Source: Acidobacteriota bacterium
Lineage (GTDB): Bacteria > Actinomycetota > Actinomycetes > Actinomycetales > Microbacteriaceae
DNA length: 64,000 nt
Assembly: GCA_019351995.1 (NCBI GenBank)
Contig: JABBOD010000001.1
Location: forward strand, 42,120 to 106,119
Reading direction: 5' to 3'
Shown here: piece after piece, positions 51,174-59,440 of the stretch
How positions within the stretch are numbered: the first letter of the stretch is position 1
Layout: each line of letters starts with the position of its first letter
Program-made: the position numbers and the translations under genes
The notes under the pieces: generated by a model
What the model saw: only the letters and a program-made list of their open reading frames with translations
What the model was told of the DNA's origin: nothing
The model's database searches: none

Positions 51174-51490
51174 TGTCGATCCCGTCCATCTCCTCGATCT
51201 CCTCGATCGCGGGCCCCACGAGCATGCAGTCGGTCACCCAAGCTGCCGCCACGGCACCCACCAGCGGGTCCGGTTCCTTCGGCTCGGCCCTGGTCGACGC
51301 TCTCAACTCGGTGCAGGCCACCCAGGCCACGTCGAACCAGCTCAACATTCAAGCGGCCACCGGGAATCTGCCGGACATCGCGCAGGCCACCATCGCCGCG
51401 ACGCGCGCCCAGGTCGAGGTGCAACTGGTCTCCTCGGTGCGTAACCGCGCGATCGACGCCTTCAACGGCATCATGAATATGAGTGCCTGA
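51173..51490 (+). CDS. fliE: Flagellar hook-basal body protein FliE
   Basis: A 105-residue protein joining the MS ring to the rod. After a Ser/Ile-rich start, GSFGSALVDALNSVQATQ and the C-terminal VEVQLVSSVRNRAIDAFNGIMNM are the conserved parts. Start overlaps the flgC stop by one base (TGATG), and its stop overlaps fliF likewise. Confidence 0.9.
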   Translation: MSIPSISSISSIAGPTSMQSVTQAAATAPTSGSGSFGSALVDALNSVQATQATSNQLNIQAATGNLPDIAQATIAATRAQVEVQLVSSVRNRAIDAFNGIMNMSA

Positions 51491-53124
51491 TGCCTCCCGC
51501 TCTCACAGCGACCCTCCGCCGCCTCACGCACACGCTCCGCGAGTTCACCGTCGGGCAGCGCACCATCGCGATCATCGGACTCGCCGTGCTCCTGGTCGGC
51601 GGCGGCGGGCTCACCGCGTGGCTCAGCCAGCCGAGCTACTCGCCGCTCTTCACCAGCCTGTCCGCCACCGATGCCGGATCGATCACCACCATGCTCCATA
51701 CCGACGGCGTTCCGTACCAGCTGGCCGACGGAGGCAACACGATCCTTGTGCCCCAGCAGAACGTCGACTCCGAGCGACTCAAGGCGGCTGCGGCAGGCCT
51801 TCCGAGCCTGAGCAACAGCGGATACGGGCTCCTGAACACCCTCGGCGTCACGGCCTCGGCGTTCCAACAGACCACGACCTATCAGCGAGCCCTCCAGGGA
51901 GAGCTCGCCAACACCATCGAGGCGATGAACGGCGTGCAGACCGCATCCGTGAAACTGGCCATCCCCGACCAGACCGTCTTCACCTCGCAGCAGGTGCCGA
52001 CAACGGCATCGGTGTTCGTGAAGACCCAGGGCAACGCCACGCTCAGCACCTCGCAGGTGGCGGCGATCACCCATCTGGTCGCGGCATCCGTCGACAACCT
52101 CAAACCCACTGATGTGTCGGTGGTGTCGGCGGACGGCACCCTCCTGTCGGGCTCCGGCGCCACCAGCACCTCGGACACCACCACGGCGACGAGCTACGAG
52201 GCGCGCACCCAGGCCAGCGTTCAGGCGATGCTCGACCGGGTGCTCGGCGCCGGGAACTCGACGGTGGTCGTGTCGGCCGATCTGTCGAACCAATCCGCCC
52301 AGCGGGTCACCCAGACGTACGCGGTCCCGACCAATGCCCCCTCACTGAACGAGCAGAACACGACGACCGTCGACAACGGGGCCGGCGGCTCATCGACGGG
52401 CGCCACCGGTGTTCTCGGACCCGACAACATCGCCGTGCCGACCGGGGCCGCCACCCCGGGCGCCAACAGCAGCTGGACGACATCCACCACCAAGAACAAC
52501 GCCATCGATCAGACCACCGAAACCACGACCATCCCCGCCGGATCCATCAACCGGCAGACGATCTCCGTCGCCGTGAACAAGGCGGCGGCGTCGGGCATCA
52601 CGGCGTCGAGCATCCAGACGCTGGTCGAGAGCGCGGCGGGCGTCGACACCACCCGCGGCGACCAGGTGCAGGTGCAGGTCGTTCCCTTCAGCACGGCGGC
52701 AGCGGCGCAGGCCAACGCGGCGATCGCGGCGCAGAGCGGCCAGGACACCCAGCAGAACATCGTGAAGATCGCGACGACCGGGCTCACGGTGCTCGGGGTG
52801 CTCCTCGCACTCTTCCTGCTGTTCCGATTCGTGTCGTCGGCGTCGAAGCGTCGCGAGGGTTCGCCGATCGACATCGGCCCCCTGAACGCTCACACGCTGC
52901 CGGACTCCAACCCGGAGATCGACTTCTCCGAGTACCCCGGCATCACCGGCAGCCCCCTCTCCGCCCAGGCGCCCGGGCCCGTCGACCCGCTACCGCTCGA
53001 GTCGCTCGCCGAACAGCCTGAGCCTGCCAGGATGCGCGCCACCATCGACCGGCTCTCGGCCACGGATCCGCAACGCACCGCCAAGTACCTGCAGTCGCTC
53101 ATGGACGATAAGCAGCCGGTATGA
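51490..53124 (+). CDS. fliF: Flagellar MS-ring protein FliF
   Basis: A 544-residue membrane ring protein. TM1 is at about residues 26-44 (IAIIGLAVLLVGGGGLTAWL), the ring-building domains follow (YQRALQGELANTIEAMNGVQTASVKLAIP), and TM2 is at about 424-443 (TGLTVLGVLLALFLLFRFV). A Thr/Ser-rich loop of about 100 residues lies before TM2. The cytoplasmic tail that binds FliG ends with ATDPQRTAKYLQSLM. Overlaps fliG by 4 bases. Confidence 0.94.
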   Translation: MPPALTATLRRLTHTLREFTVGQRTIAIIGLAVLLVGGGGLTAWLSQPSYSPLFTSLSATDAGSITTMLHTDGVPYQLADGGNTILVPQQNVDSERLKAAAAGLPSLSNSGYGLLNTLGVTASAFQQTTTYQRALQGELANTIEAMNGVQTASVKLAIPDQTVFTSQQVPTTASVFVKTQGNATLSTSQVAAITHLVAASVDNLKPTDVSVVSADGTLLSGSGATSTSDTTTATSYEARTQASVQAMLDRVLGAGNSTVVVSADLSNQSAQRVTQTYAVPTNAPSLNEQNTTTVDNGAGGSSTGATGVLGPDNIAVPTGAATPGANSSWTTSTTKNNAIDQTTETTTIPAGSINRQTISVAVNKAAASGITASSIQTLVESAAGVDTTRGDQVQVQVVPFSTAAAAQANAAIAAQSGQDTQQNIVKIATTGLTVLGVLLALFLLFRFVSSASKRREGSPIDIGPLNAHTLPDSNPEIDFSEYPGITGSPLSAQAPGPVDPLPLESLAEQPEPARMRATIDRLSATDPQRTAKYLQSLMDDKQPV

Positions 53125-54149
53125 GCGAGCCGACGACACTGACCGGCGTGCAGACGGCAGCTCTGGTCATCATGCAGATGTCGCAGCAGAACGCGGCCGA
53201 AGTGATGCGGCTTCTGCCGGAGAGCGAAGCCGACGAAATCATTGCGGAGATCGTCAGGCTCCAGAGAGTCGACAGCTCGCTGATGAACCAGGCCGTCGCG
53301 GAGTTCTACGCCTACACCCAGAAGGGCACGAGTTCCTCCCACGGCGGGCTGGCGTTCGCGGAAGAGTTGCTGAACGCCTCCTACGGGGCCGAACGCGCCG
53401 CGGGTTTCCTCGACCGCGTCTCGTCAGCGATGGCAGGCACGTCCTTCGAGTTTCTCGACGGGGCCGATCCCCAGCAGATCTCCCAGCTGCTCGCCAACGA
53501 ACTGCCGGAGACCAAGGCGTTGGTGCTCGCCCACCTCACGCCGAGTACCGCCTCGCAGGTGCTGGCGCACTTCGACACCGCTGCCCAGCTCGATGCCGCC
53601 GAGGCGATCGCCGGGATGCGTTCGGCGACCCCGGAGGCGGTCAGCATCGTGGCCGATCATCTGCGCCGTTCGACTCGGGCCGTCGCCGCTCCGCGTCAAC
53701 GCACCGAGGTGGTCGGGGGCGTCCAGCCGCTCGTCGACATCATCAACCGCGCCGACGTCGCGACCGAGCGTGAACTGCTCGACGCGCTGGACGCGCGCGA
53801 TCCGCAACTGGCCGAAGAGGTGCGATCGAGGATGATCACCTTCGCCGACATCGTTCGCCTCGAGGTCCGAGACGTGCAGCAGGTGCTGCGAGGGATCGAC
53901 GCCGCTCTGCTGGCGACGGCCCTCAAAGGCGCGACACCGGAGCTGACCGCGACCGTGCGGGACAACATCTCGGAACGCAACCGGGAGTCCCTCGACGACG
54001 AAACGCAGAACCTCGGGCGCGTGCGCAAGAAGCAGGTCGACGAGGCGCGAGCCGAGATCGCCAGAACGATCCGAGAGCTGGAGGCCGACGGCACCATCTC
54101 GCTGCAGAGGACCGACGACGAGGAGAAGGAGGAAGAGTATGTCAGCTGA
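53121..54149 (+). CDS. fliG: Flagellar motor switch protein FliG
   Basis: A 342-residue switch-complex protein that couples the stator to rotor torque. N-domain TGVQTAALVIMQMSQQNAAEVMRLLPESE binds FliF; the middle domain has FLDGADPQQISQLLANELPETKALVLAHL, where the usual EHPQ motif reads ELPE; the C-domain has MITFADIVRLEVRDVQQVLRGID with charged residues facing MotA. The tail is unusually acidic and basic (DDEEKEEEYVS). Overlaps fliF by 4 and fliH by 11 bases. Confidence 0.93.
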   Translation: MSEPTTLTGVQTAALVIMQMSQQNAAEVMRLLPESEADEIIAEIVRLQRVDSSLMNQAVAEFYAYTQKGTSSSHGGLAFAEELLNASYGAERAAGFLDRVSSAMAGTSFEFLDGADPQQISQLLANELPETKALVLAHLTPSTASQVLAHFDTAAQLDAAEAIAGMRSATPEAVSIVADHLRRSTRAVAAPRQRTEVVGGVQPLVDIINRADVATERELLDALDARDPQLAEEVRSRMITFADIVRLEVRDVQQVLRGIDAALLATALKGATPELTATVRDNISERNRESLDDETQNLGRVRKKQVDEARAEIARTIRELEADGTISLQRTDDEEKEEEYVS

Positions 54150-54744
54150 CATCGCCTTCTCCGAACTCCGCTACCCGACGATCCCCACCGCAGGGCTGGA
54201 GGAGGAGACCGACCGCGCCCGCGCCCGCGGGTACGCGGCCGGCTACGCCGAAGGCCTTCGTGCGGCAGAAGCAGAGGCAGAGGAAGCCGTCGTGCGTGCC
54301 CGCGTGGAACGCGAAGCCATGCACGCGGGCGCCGCCACCGCGCTGACCGCGGCTCTCGACGCGCTCCGAACCGCCTCGTGCCAGTTCGAGGCCGCCGCGG
54401 CGCCGGTGTTGGAGGATGCCGACGAGGCGCTCGTCGCTGCCGCGATCGAGCTCGCCTCGGCAATCATCGATTGCGAGTTGGATGACGCCACCTCGTCAGC
54501 GCGCACCGCGATCGCGCGCGCACTCTCGACCACGGACCCCGACGCGATCACGGCCGTGCGGGTGAGCCCCGTGGACCTCGCCGTCTTCGGCGCATACGGG
54601 GTCACCGTCCCGGAACTGCGCTTCGTCTCGGACCCCACCCTGTCGCCGGGCGATGCCGTGGTGGAGATCGCCGACGGACGGATCGACGCCAGGATCAGCA
54701 CCGCTCTCGAGCGCGCTCGCGCGGAACTCGCGGTCGCCCGATGA
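54139..54744 (+). CDS. fliH: Flagellar export ATPase regulator FliH
   Basis: A 201-residue stator subunit of the FliHIJ export ATPase. The ARARGYAAGYAEGLRAAEAEAEEAVVRARVEREAM segment carries the GxxxG-like and coiled-coil helix typical of FliH; the C-terminal domain (ALVAAAIELASAIIDCELDD, then SPGDAVVEIADGRIDARISTALERARAEL) binds FliI. Start lies 11 bases inside fliG. Overlaps fliI by 4 bases. Confidence 0.85.
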   Translation: MSADIAFSELRYPTIPTAGLEEETDRARARGYAAGYAEGLRAAEAEAEEAVVRARVEREAMHAGAATALTAALDALRTASCQFEAAAAPVLEDADEALVAAAIELASAIIDCELDDATSSARTAIARALSTTDPDAITAVRVSPVDLAVFGAYGVTVPELRFVSDPTLSPGDAVVEIADGRIDARISTALERARAELAVAR

Positions 54745-56078
54745 CCGCGACGCTGCCGTACCGTCCGCGCTCGCTCGACCGGGTTCGTGCGGCGGCCCAC
54801 CCCGAGCGGATCGGAGCGGTCGACTCGGTCGTCGGGCTCGGAATCCGCGTCATCGGCATTCCCGCCGCGATCGGCGACATGCTGATCATCGGTGGCGGGA
54901 TGGCGGGCGAGACCGGCGCGCGCGCCGAAGTCGTCGCGGTGGCCCGCGACGCGGTCACCGCGATGCCGCTGGACGCGCTGACCGCGGTCACTGCCGGCAC
55001 CGACGTTCGAACGACCGGCGGACCGATGACGATCCCCGTCGGGCCCGGGCTGCTCGGCCGCGTCCTCGACGCCGCCGGGGACCCGATTGACGGCAAGGGT
55101 CCGCTGCGTGGAATCACGCGTGTTCCGGTCGACAACGAGGCGCCATCATCTTTGCTGCGCGCCCGCATCGATCAGCCGATGCCAGTGGGCGTGCGGGCGC
55201 TCGACACCTTGACGGCGATCGGCCGCGGCCAGCGCATGGGACTCTTCGCGGGATCCGGGGTTGGCAAGTCCTCCCTGCTGTCGATGATCGCGCGCGGCAC
55301 CGCCGCCGAAGTCACCGTAATCGCCCTGATCGGTGAGCGCGGGCGCGAGGTGCGGGAGTTCCTGGAGGACGACCTCGGCGCCGACGGGCTCGCCCGCTCG
55401 ATCGTGATCGTCTCCACGGCCGATGAGCCGGCACTCATGCGGGTGCGTGCCGCGTTCACCGCCACCCGGATCGCGGACGCATTTCGCGAGGACGGTGCCC
55501 ACGTCATGTTGATGATGGACTCCGTCACGCGGGTCGCGCACGCGCAGCGCGAGGTCGGCCTGTCGATCGGCGAGCCGCCGGCCACCCGCGGGTATCCGCC
55601 GTCGGTGTTCGGCCTGCTCGCCCGGTTGTTGGAGCGCGCCGGCACCGGGCCCATCGGGTCTGTGACCGGAATGTACACCGTGCTCGTCGACGGAGACGAC
55701 CACAACGAGCCGATCGCCGACGCCGTGCGCTCGATTCTCGACGGTCACGTCGTGCTCGACCGCAAACTGGCGGTGAGCGGCCATTTCCCCGCGATCGACG
55801 CGCTCGCGTCGGTCTCGCGCGTGGCGTCCCGGGTGACCACACCCGAGCAACGCGAACTGGCTCTGGTGTTGCGCCGTGTGATGGCGGCGCGCGCCAGTGT
55901 CCAGGACCTTCTCGACGTCGGCGCGTACCAGGGCGGCGCCAACCCGCTGGTGGATGCCGCGGTGGATCACCAGTCCGAGATCGACGCGTTTCTCACGCAG
56001 CGAATCGACGAGCAATCCGCAGCGGAGCATTCATGGTCCGCGCTCGCCGGCCTCGTTCAGCAGTTGGGAGTCTCGTGA
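54741..56078 (+). CDS. fliI: Flagellar protein export ATPase FliI
   Basis: A 445-residue F1-beta-like ATPase that energises export of rod, hook and filament proteins. Walker A is GSGVGKSS at residues 171-178, Walker B the MLMMDSVTR segment near 255-262, with GLSIGEPPATRGYPPSVF after it and the C-terminal helical domain. It overlaps fliH by 4 bases and fliJ by one. Confidence 0.95.
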   Translation: MTATLPYRPRSLDRVRAAAHPERIGAVDSVVGLGIRVIGIPAAIGDMLIIGGGMAGETGARAEVVAVARDAVTAMPLDALTAVTAGTDVRTTGGPMTIPVGPGLLGRVLDAAGDPIDGKGPLRGITRVPVDNEAPSSLLRARIDQPMPVGVRALDTLTAIGRGQRMGLFAGSGVGKSSLLSMIARGTAAEVTVIALIGERGREVREFLEDDLGADGLARSIVIVSTADEPALMRVRAAFTATRIADAFREDGAHVMLMMDSVTRVAHAQREVGLSIGEPPATRGYPPSVFGLLARLLERAGTGPIGSVTGMYTVLVDGDDHNEPIADAVRSILDGHVVLDRKLAVSGHFPAIDALASVSRVASRVTTPEQRELALVLRRVMAARASVQDLLDVGAYQGGANPLVDAAVDHQSEIDAFLTQRIDEQSAAEHSWSALAGLVQQLGVS

Positions 56079-56509
56079 TGGCTCCGTTCTCGCTTGCCGC
56101 GCTCCTGCGCCTGCGTCGGCTTCAGCAGGACCAGGCCGCCGCCGAGGTGTCGATCTCGCGGGCCCGTGCCGCCGCGGTCGCCACGCGTCGTCGTTTCGCC
56201 CAGAACTCGCTCGCGAGCCTGACGTCGTCGAACGGCGGCTGGGAAGTGCTGCGCTGGACTGCCGCGGCCCGGGCTGCGTCGTCCAGCACCCTTGGCGACC
56301 TCACGGTGCTCGTCGATGAGGCCGAACAACAGCTCACGGACACCTCCGCCCAGCTGGCCGAGAGCCGCGCGAAGACGGTCTCGCTCGAGAAGCTCGAGGC
56401 CCGACATGACGCGGACGCGTTCCGGGAGGAGCTGCGAGTGGAGCAGAACGATCTCGACGAGATCTCCTCGAGACTTTTCCACGCGAACGGGAAGACGGTG
56501 AAACCGTGA
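56078..56509 (+). CDS. fliJ: Flagellar export protein FliJ
   Basis: A 143-residue coiled-coil protein that sits in the FliI ring. FSLAALLRLRRLQQDQAAAEVSISRARAAAVATRRR is the N-terminal helix and LEARHDADAFREELRVEQNDLDEISSRLF the second helix, an antiparallel hairpin. The call rests on coiled-coil character, size and position after fliI. ATG 56078 overlaps the fliI stop; an upstream in-frame start lies inside fliI. Confidence 0.85.
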   Translation: MAPFSLAALLRLRRLQQDQAAAEVSISRARAAAVATRRRFAQNSLASLTSSNGGWEVLRWTAAARAASSSTLGDLTVLVDEAEQQLTDTSAQLAESRAKTVSLEKLEARHDADAFREELRVEQNDLDEISSRLFHANGKTVKP

Positions 56510-57474
56510 CCTCGCTCTCCATCCTCAGCACACTCCAGCAGGTGCAGGCGAACCTCGCCGGAATGTTCCCGGCGGGAGCGACATCCACCGCCGCGTCCGA
56601 CAGCTCGACGCTGGAGTCCTTCCAACAGATTCTCGCCACGCTCTCCCCGACGACGGCCGGCGGCGTGCTCGGCGGCTATCCCTCGACATCGGCCGTGGCA
56701 TCCACCACCGGCCTGTCAGCTTCAGTGGCGCCGGGCGGAGGGGTCACCGGCTCACAGGTGGTCGCCGACGCACGGAAATACCTCGGGGTGCCTTACGTTT
56801 TCGGTGGCACGAGCGCGAACGGCCTCGACTGCTCCGGCCTGGTGCAACGGACGTACAAGGACCTCGGCATCACCCTGCCGCGTCTCGTGCACCAGCAGGA
56901 AGCGATGGGCACGGCAGTCCCGTCTCTGGCGCAGGCGCAACCGGGCGACCTGATCGTCTTCAAGGGTGCCGGCCACATCGCCATCTACGAGGGCAACGGC
57001 CGCGTTCTCCACGCGCCGTCCCCCGGACGTTTCGTCACCGATCAGAAACTGTGGGTGAACGATTCCGGCATCGAGGCCATCCGACGGATCGTTCCGAGCG
57101 CGGGAACGCCGGATGCCGCTTCCGGGGCAACCGCGTCCGGCCCGACCGCCGCATCGGGCTCGACCGTCGTCGGCTCGAGTGCTGCGGTGCAGGCCGCCGC
57201 GCTGGCCACGGTGCAGGCGATCATGCAGGCCGATTTCGGCCTGCTGTCGAGCGCCACGAGCGACCCCGCGCTGGCGGGGCTTTCGGCGCAGTCGACCGGT
57301 TCGGCGTCATCGATGCTGCAATCCGCACTGTCGGCCATGACGGCGAGCGCGTCGGCGAGTGGTTCGACCGGCGGATCGACCGGCGCATCAGCCAGCGGCA
57401 GCAGCGCCTCCGACCTCGCGGCACAGCAGACGCTGGCCACCATGCAGTCGATGCTCGTGCAGGGGCGCGGATGA
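56506..57474 (+). CDS. NlpC/P60-type peptidoglycan hydrolase of the flagellar cluster
   Basis: A 322-residue protein with an NlpC/P60 cysteine peptidase domain at about residues 80-200: Cys109 in GLDCSGLVQRTY, His157 in GAGHIAIYEGN and the third polar residue near His169. The N-terminal 75 residues (SILSTLQQVQANLAGMF, ESFQQILATLSPTT) resemble the start of rod/hook-associated proteins and there is no signal peptide, so it may leave through the flagellar export channel. It takes the place of FlgJ and probably opens the cell wall for the rod. The C-terminal 110 residues are Ala/Ser/Thr/Gly-rich. GTG start overlaps fliJ by 4 bases. Confidence 0.85.
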   Translation: MTSLSILSTLQQVQANLAGMFPAGATSTAASDSSTLESFQQILATLSPTTAGGVLGGYPSTSAVASTTGLSASVAPGGGVTGSQVVADARKYLGVPYVFGGTSANGLDCSGLVQRTYKDLGITLPRLVHQQEAMGTAVPSLAQAQPGDLIVFKGAGHIAIYEGNGRVLHAPSPGRFVTDQKLWVNDSGIEAIRRIVPSAGTPDAASGATASGPTAASGSTVVGSSAAVQAAALATVQAIMQADFGLLSSATSDPALAGLSAQSTGSASSMLQSALSAMTASASASGSTGGSTGASASGSSASDLAAQQTLATMQSMLVQGRG

Positions 57475-58952
57475 CCGCGCTCGGCGTGGGCTCGGCCACG
57501 CTCGATGCAACGAGCGCCCCGTCCGCTCGCACCTCGACGCCCGCGAGCAACCCCGACGTGTTCGCCGCCGAACTCAGCACGGCAAGCTCCCTGCCGACGA
57601 CCGCATCGGCGACGGCGACGGCGACGGCGGATGGCACCCCGCCGGCTCCGGCCACGGGGCCTGCCTCCGCACCTGGCCAACTCTCGACTTCGGCAGCCAC
57701 CGCGACCCCCACGACGAGCGCGGCGACTGCCGGCTCGGATCGGCCGGCTGCCGCCGAGTCGACCGTCGGCAACGGAGCGGCGGCGAACCAGGCGGCAGGT
57801 CCACAGGCGGCCACGAGCACGCCCGCGGCGAGGCCCGCTGCCGTCGGTGCCGAGGTTGTCGGCTCCGCGGTCGCGGCCGGAGGCCCGCTCGTCGCGACCG
57901 CTGCCACCGGCAGTGCCGGCACCGGAAAGGCAGCGCTGCACGGGGCACACCGCGATCGTCGGCACGATGCCTCGGCTGCGGGGGCCGGCGGCTCGGCTGC
58001 CGCGATTTTCCCCGCTTCCCTGGCTCCCGTCGCGCCGTCCGGCGCGGTCCCTCCGTCAGCAGACGCGGCGAACATCGTCTCCTCCGCGACGCAACCGAGC
58101 GCACCGGCTGTTCTCGGGGTGACGGGCTCCCCCGGCCCGGTTCCGGTGGACTCGCCGCGGGTGGGTAGCACCACCTCAGCGACGGGGTCGGCGACCGCGA
58201 TCTCCGGCCCGTCGACACCGAACGCGGGGGGCGTCTCTCCCGCGGCAGCTGCGCCGACCGCCACCGCGCAGGCAGCGGCCTCGGCGCCTGTCCTCCCGGC
58301 GACGGCCACGCCGCTGGCCGCCCTCCCGCTGGCCGCGACCGGGAGCGGCGCCGCTGTCGCCGCCGATGGCGCTCAGCCGGCGGTGGTGAAGTCCCGGCCG
58401 GGGATCCCCGGCCAGTGGGTTCAGCCGGGCGCGGTCACGCTCACCCCGACCTCGACGGTCGCGGCGGCAAACCAGGCGGCAAGTCCACAGGCGGCCACGA
58501 GCACGCCCGCGCCGCTGAACGCTCAGCTGGCCCCGGCACTGTTCCAGCTTCGCGACGCCGGTGCCGGCACCCACGTGCTCACTCTCACCGTCGCCCCGGA
58601 GGCGGTCGGTCCCGTGACCGTGCGCGCGCATGTCGAGGCGAGCGGCATCCGGATCGAGCTGAGCGCACCGACCGAGCACGGAAGGAACGCGCTCGACGCG
58701 ATGCTCCCCGATCTGCGCCGCGATCTGTCTCAGGGCGGCATGAACTCCTCACTGAGCCTGGCGGCCGGAACCTCCGACGGCTCGGGAGGAGGTCGCTCCG
58801 CCTTCGACGCCGGGGGTGGTTCCTTCGCGCGCGACCCCGGCCGGGACAGCCCCGTCCCAGCGGGACACAGCACACACGACTCGCGCCCGCTCTCCGCGGG
58901 CCCATCCATCACCCTGCGCTCAGGGGCCGCGGCCCTTGATGTGCTCGCCTAG
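57471..58952 (+). CDS. fliK: Flagellar hook-length control protein FliK
   Basis: A 493-residue protein dominated by an Ala/Thr/Pro/Ser-rich low-complexity region of about 360 residues, the molecular ruler. The C-terminal substrate-specificity domain is conserved: LFQLRDAGAGTHVLTLTVAPEAVGPVTVRAHVEASGIRIELSA-type region at about residues 361-402, then LDAMLPDLRRDLSQGGM. A 46-bp stretch is duplicated within the ruler (57782 and 58466). ATG 57471 overlaps the preceding gene by 4 bases. Codon use is unusually Ala-heavy. Confidence 0.85.
   Translation: MTALGVGSATLDATSAPSARTSTPASNPDVFAAELSTASSLPTTASATATATADGTPPAPATGPASAPGQLSTSAATATPTTSAATAGSDRPAAAESTVGNGAAANQAAGPQAATSTPAARPAAVGAEVVGSAVAAGGPLVATAATGSAGTGKAALHGAHRDRRHDASAAGAGGSAAAIFPASLAPVAPSGAVPPSADAANIVSSATQPSAPAVLGVTGSPGPVPVDSPRVGSTTSATGSATAISGPSTPNAGGVSPAAAAPTATAQAAASAPVLPATATPLAALPLAATGSGAAVAADGAQPAVVKSRPGIPGQWVQPGAVTLTPTSTVAAANQAASPQAATSTPAPLNAQLAPALFQLRDAGAGTHVLTLTVAPEAVGPVTVRAHVEASGIRIELSAPTEHGRNALDAMLPDLRRDLSQGGMNSSLSLAAGTSDGSGGGRSAFDAGGGSFARDPGRDSPVPAGHSTHDSRPLSAGPSITLRSGAAALDVLA
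57782..57827 (+). repeat. Internal repeat of fliK, copy 1
   Basis: These 46 bases recur at 58466-58511 with two mismatches and encode NQAAGPQAATSTPA. The copies are 684 bases apart in the same frame, so recombination would shorten the ruler by 228 residues without a frameshift. Confidence 0.85.
58466..58511 (+). repeat. Internal repeat of fliK, copy 2
   Basis: Second copy of the 46-bp fliK repeat, encoding NQAASPQAATSTPA, immediately before the conserved C-terminal domain. Confidence 0.85.
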
Positions 58953-58968
58953 AAGGAAGCAGCTGAAC

Positions 58969-59397
58969 ATGACCATCGCCGCCACGAGCAACAACGGAGC
59001 GCCCGCATCGCTCTACACCTCTGGAACATCCACGAAACCCGTCAGCAACTCGCAGATGAACTCGCAGATGTTCCTGCAACTTCTTGTCACGCAGCTCAAG
59101 ACGCAGGACCCGAACGCCCCGATGGACAGCAACACCTTGATCACACAGACCTCCCAGCTGGCCTCCATGCAGGCGCTGGCCACCCTCTCGGATACCCAGA
59201 CCAGCAACTACAGCCTGCAGCAGCGCCAGTCCGCCTCCCAGCTGATCGGCCTGACCGCGTCGTACCTCGACTCGACCGGCGCGACCGTCTCGGGCCCGGT
59301 CACCGGCGCCTCGTTCGGCGGTACCTCGCCGACCGTCACCATCGGCGGCGTCAGCGTCGCCCTCAGTTCCCTCACCGCGGTCAACAAGACCGCCTAA
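58969..59397 (+). CDS. flgD: Hook assembly scaffold protein FlgD
   Basis: A 142-residue hook cap protein. VSNSQMNSQMFLQLLVTQLKTQDPNAPMDSNTLITQTSQLASMQAL is the FlgD N-terminal block (residues 23-68). The C-terminal Ig-like domain found in longer FlgD proteins is mostly missing; only a short beta segment remains, which is usual in actinobacteria. AAGGAAG is 9 bases before the ATG. It lies 16 bases after fliK. Confidence 0.92.
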   Translation: MTIAATSNNGAPASLYTSGTSTKPVSNSQMNSQMFLQLLVTQLKTQDPNAPMDSNTLITQTSQLASMQALATLSDTQTSNYSLQQRQSASQLIGLTASYLDSTGATVSGPVTGASFGGTSPTVTIGGVSVALSSLTAVNKTA

Positions 59398-59440
59398 GCA
59401 GCAACGTCCGCACGACCACACCACAGAAAAGGATTCCGCC

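Noticed and set aside
57042-58309. Long minus-strand frames across the NlpC/P60 and fliK genes
   Set aside because: The plus-strand genes have catalytic motifs and correct operon overlaps; the low-complexity fliK DNA is open in several frames.
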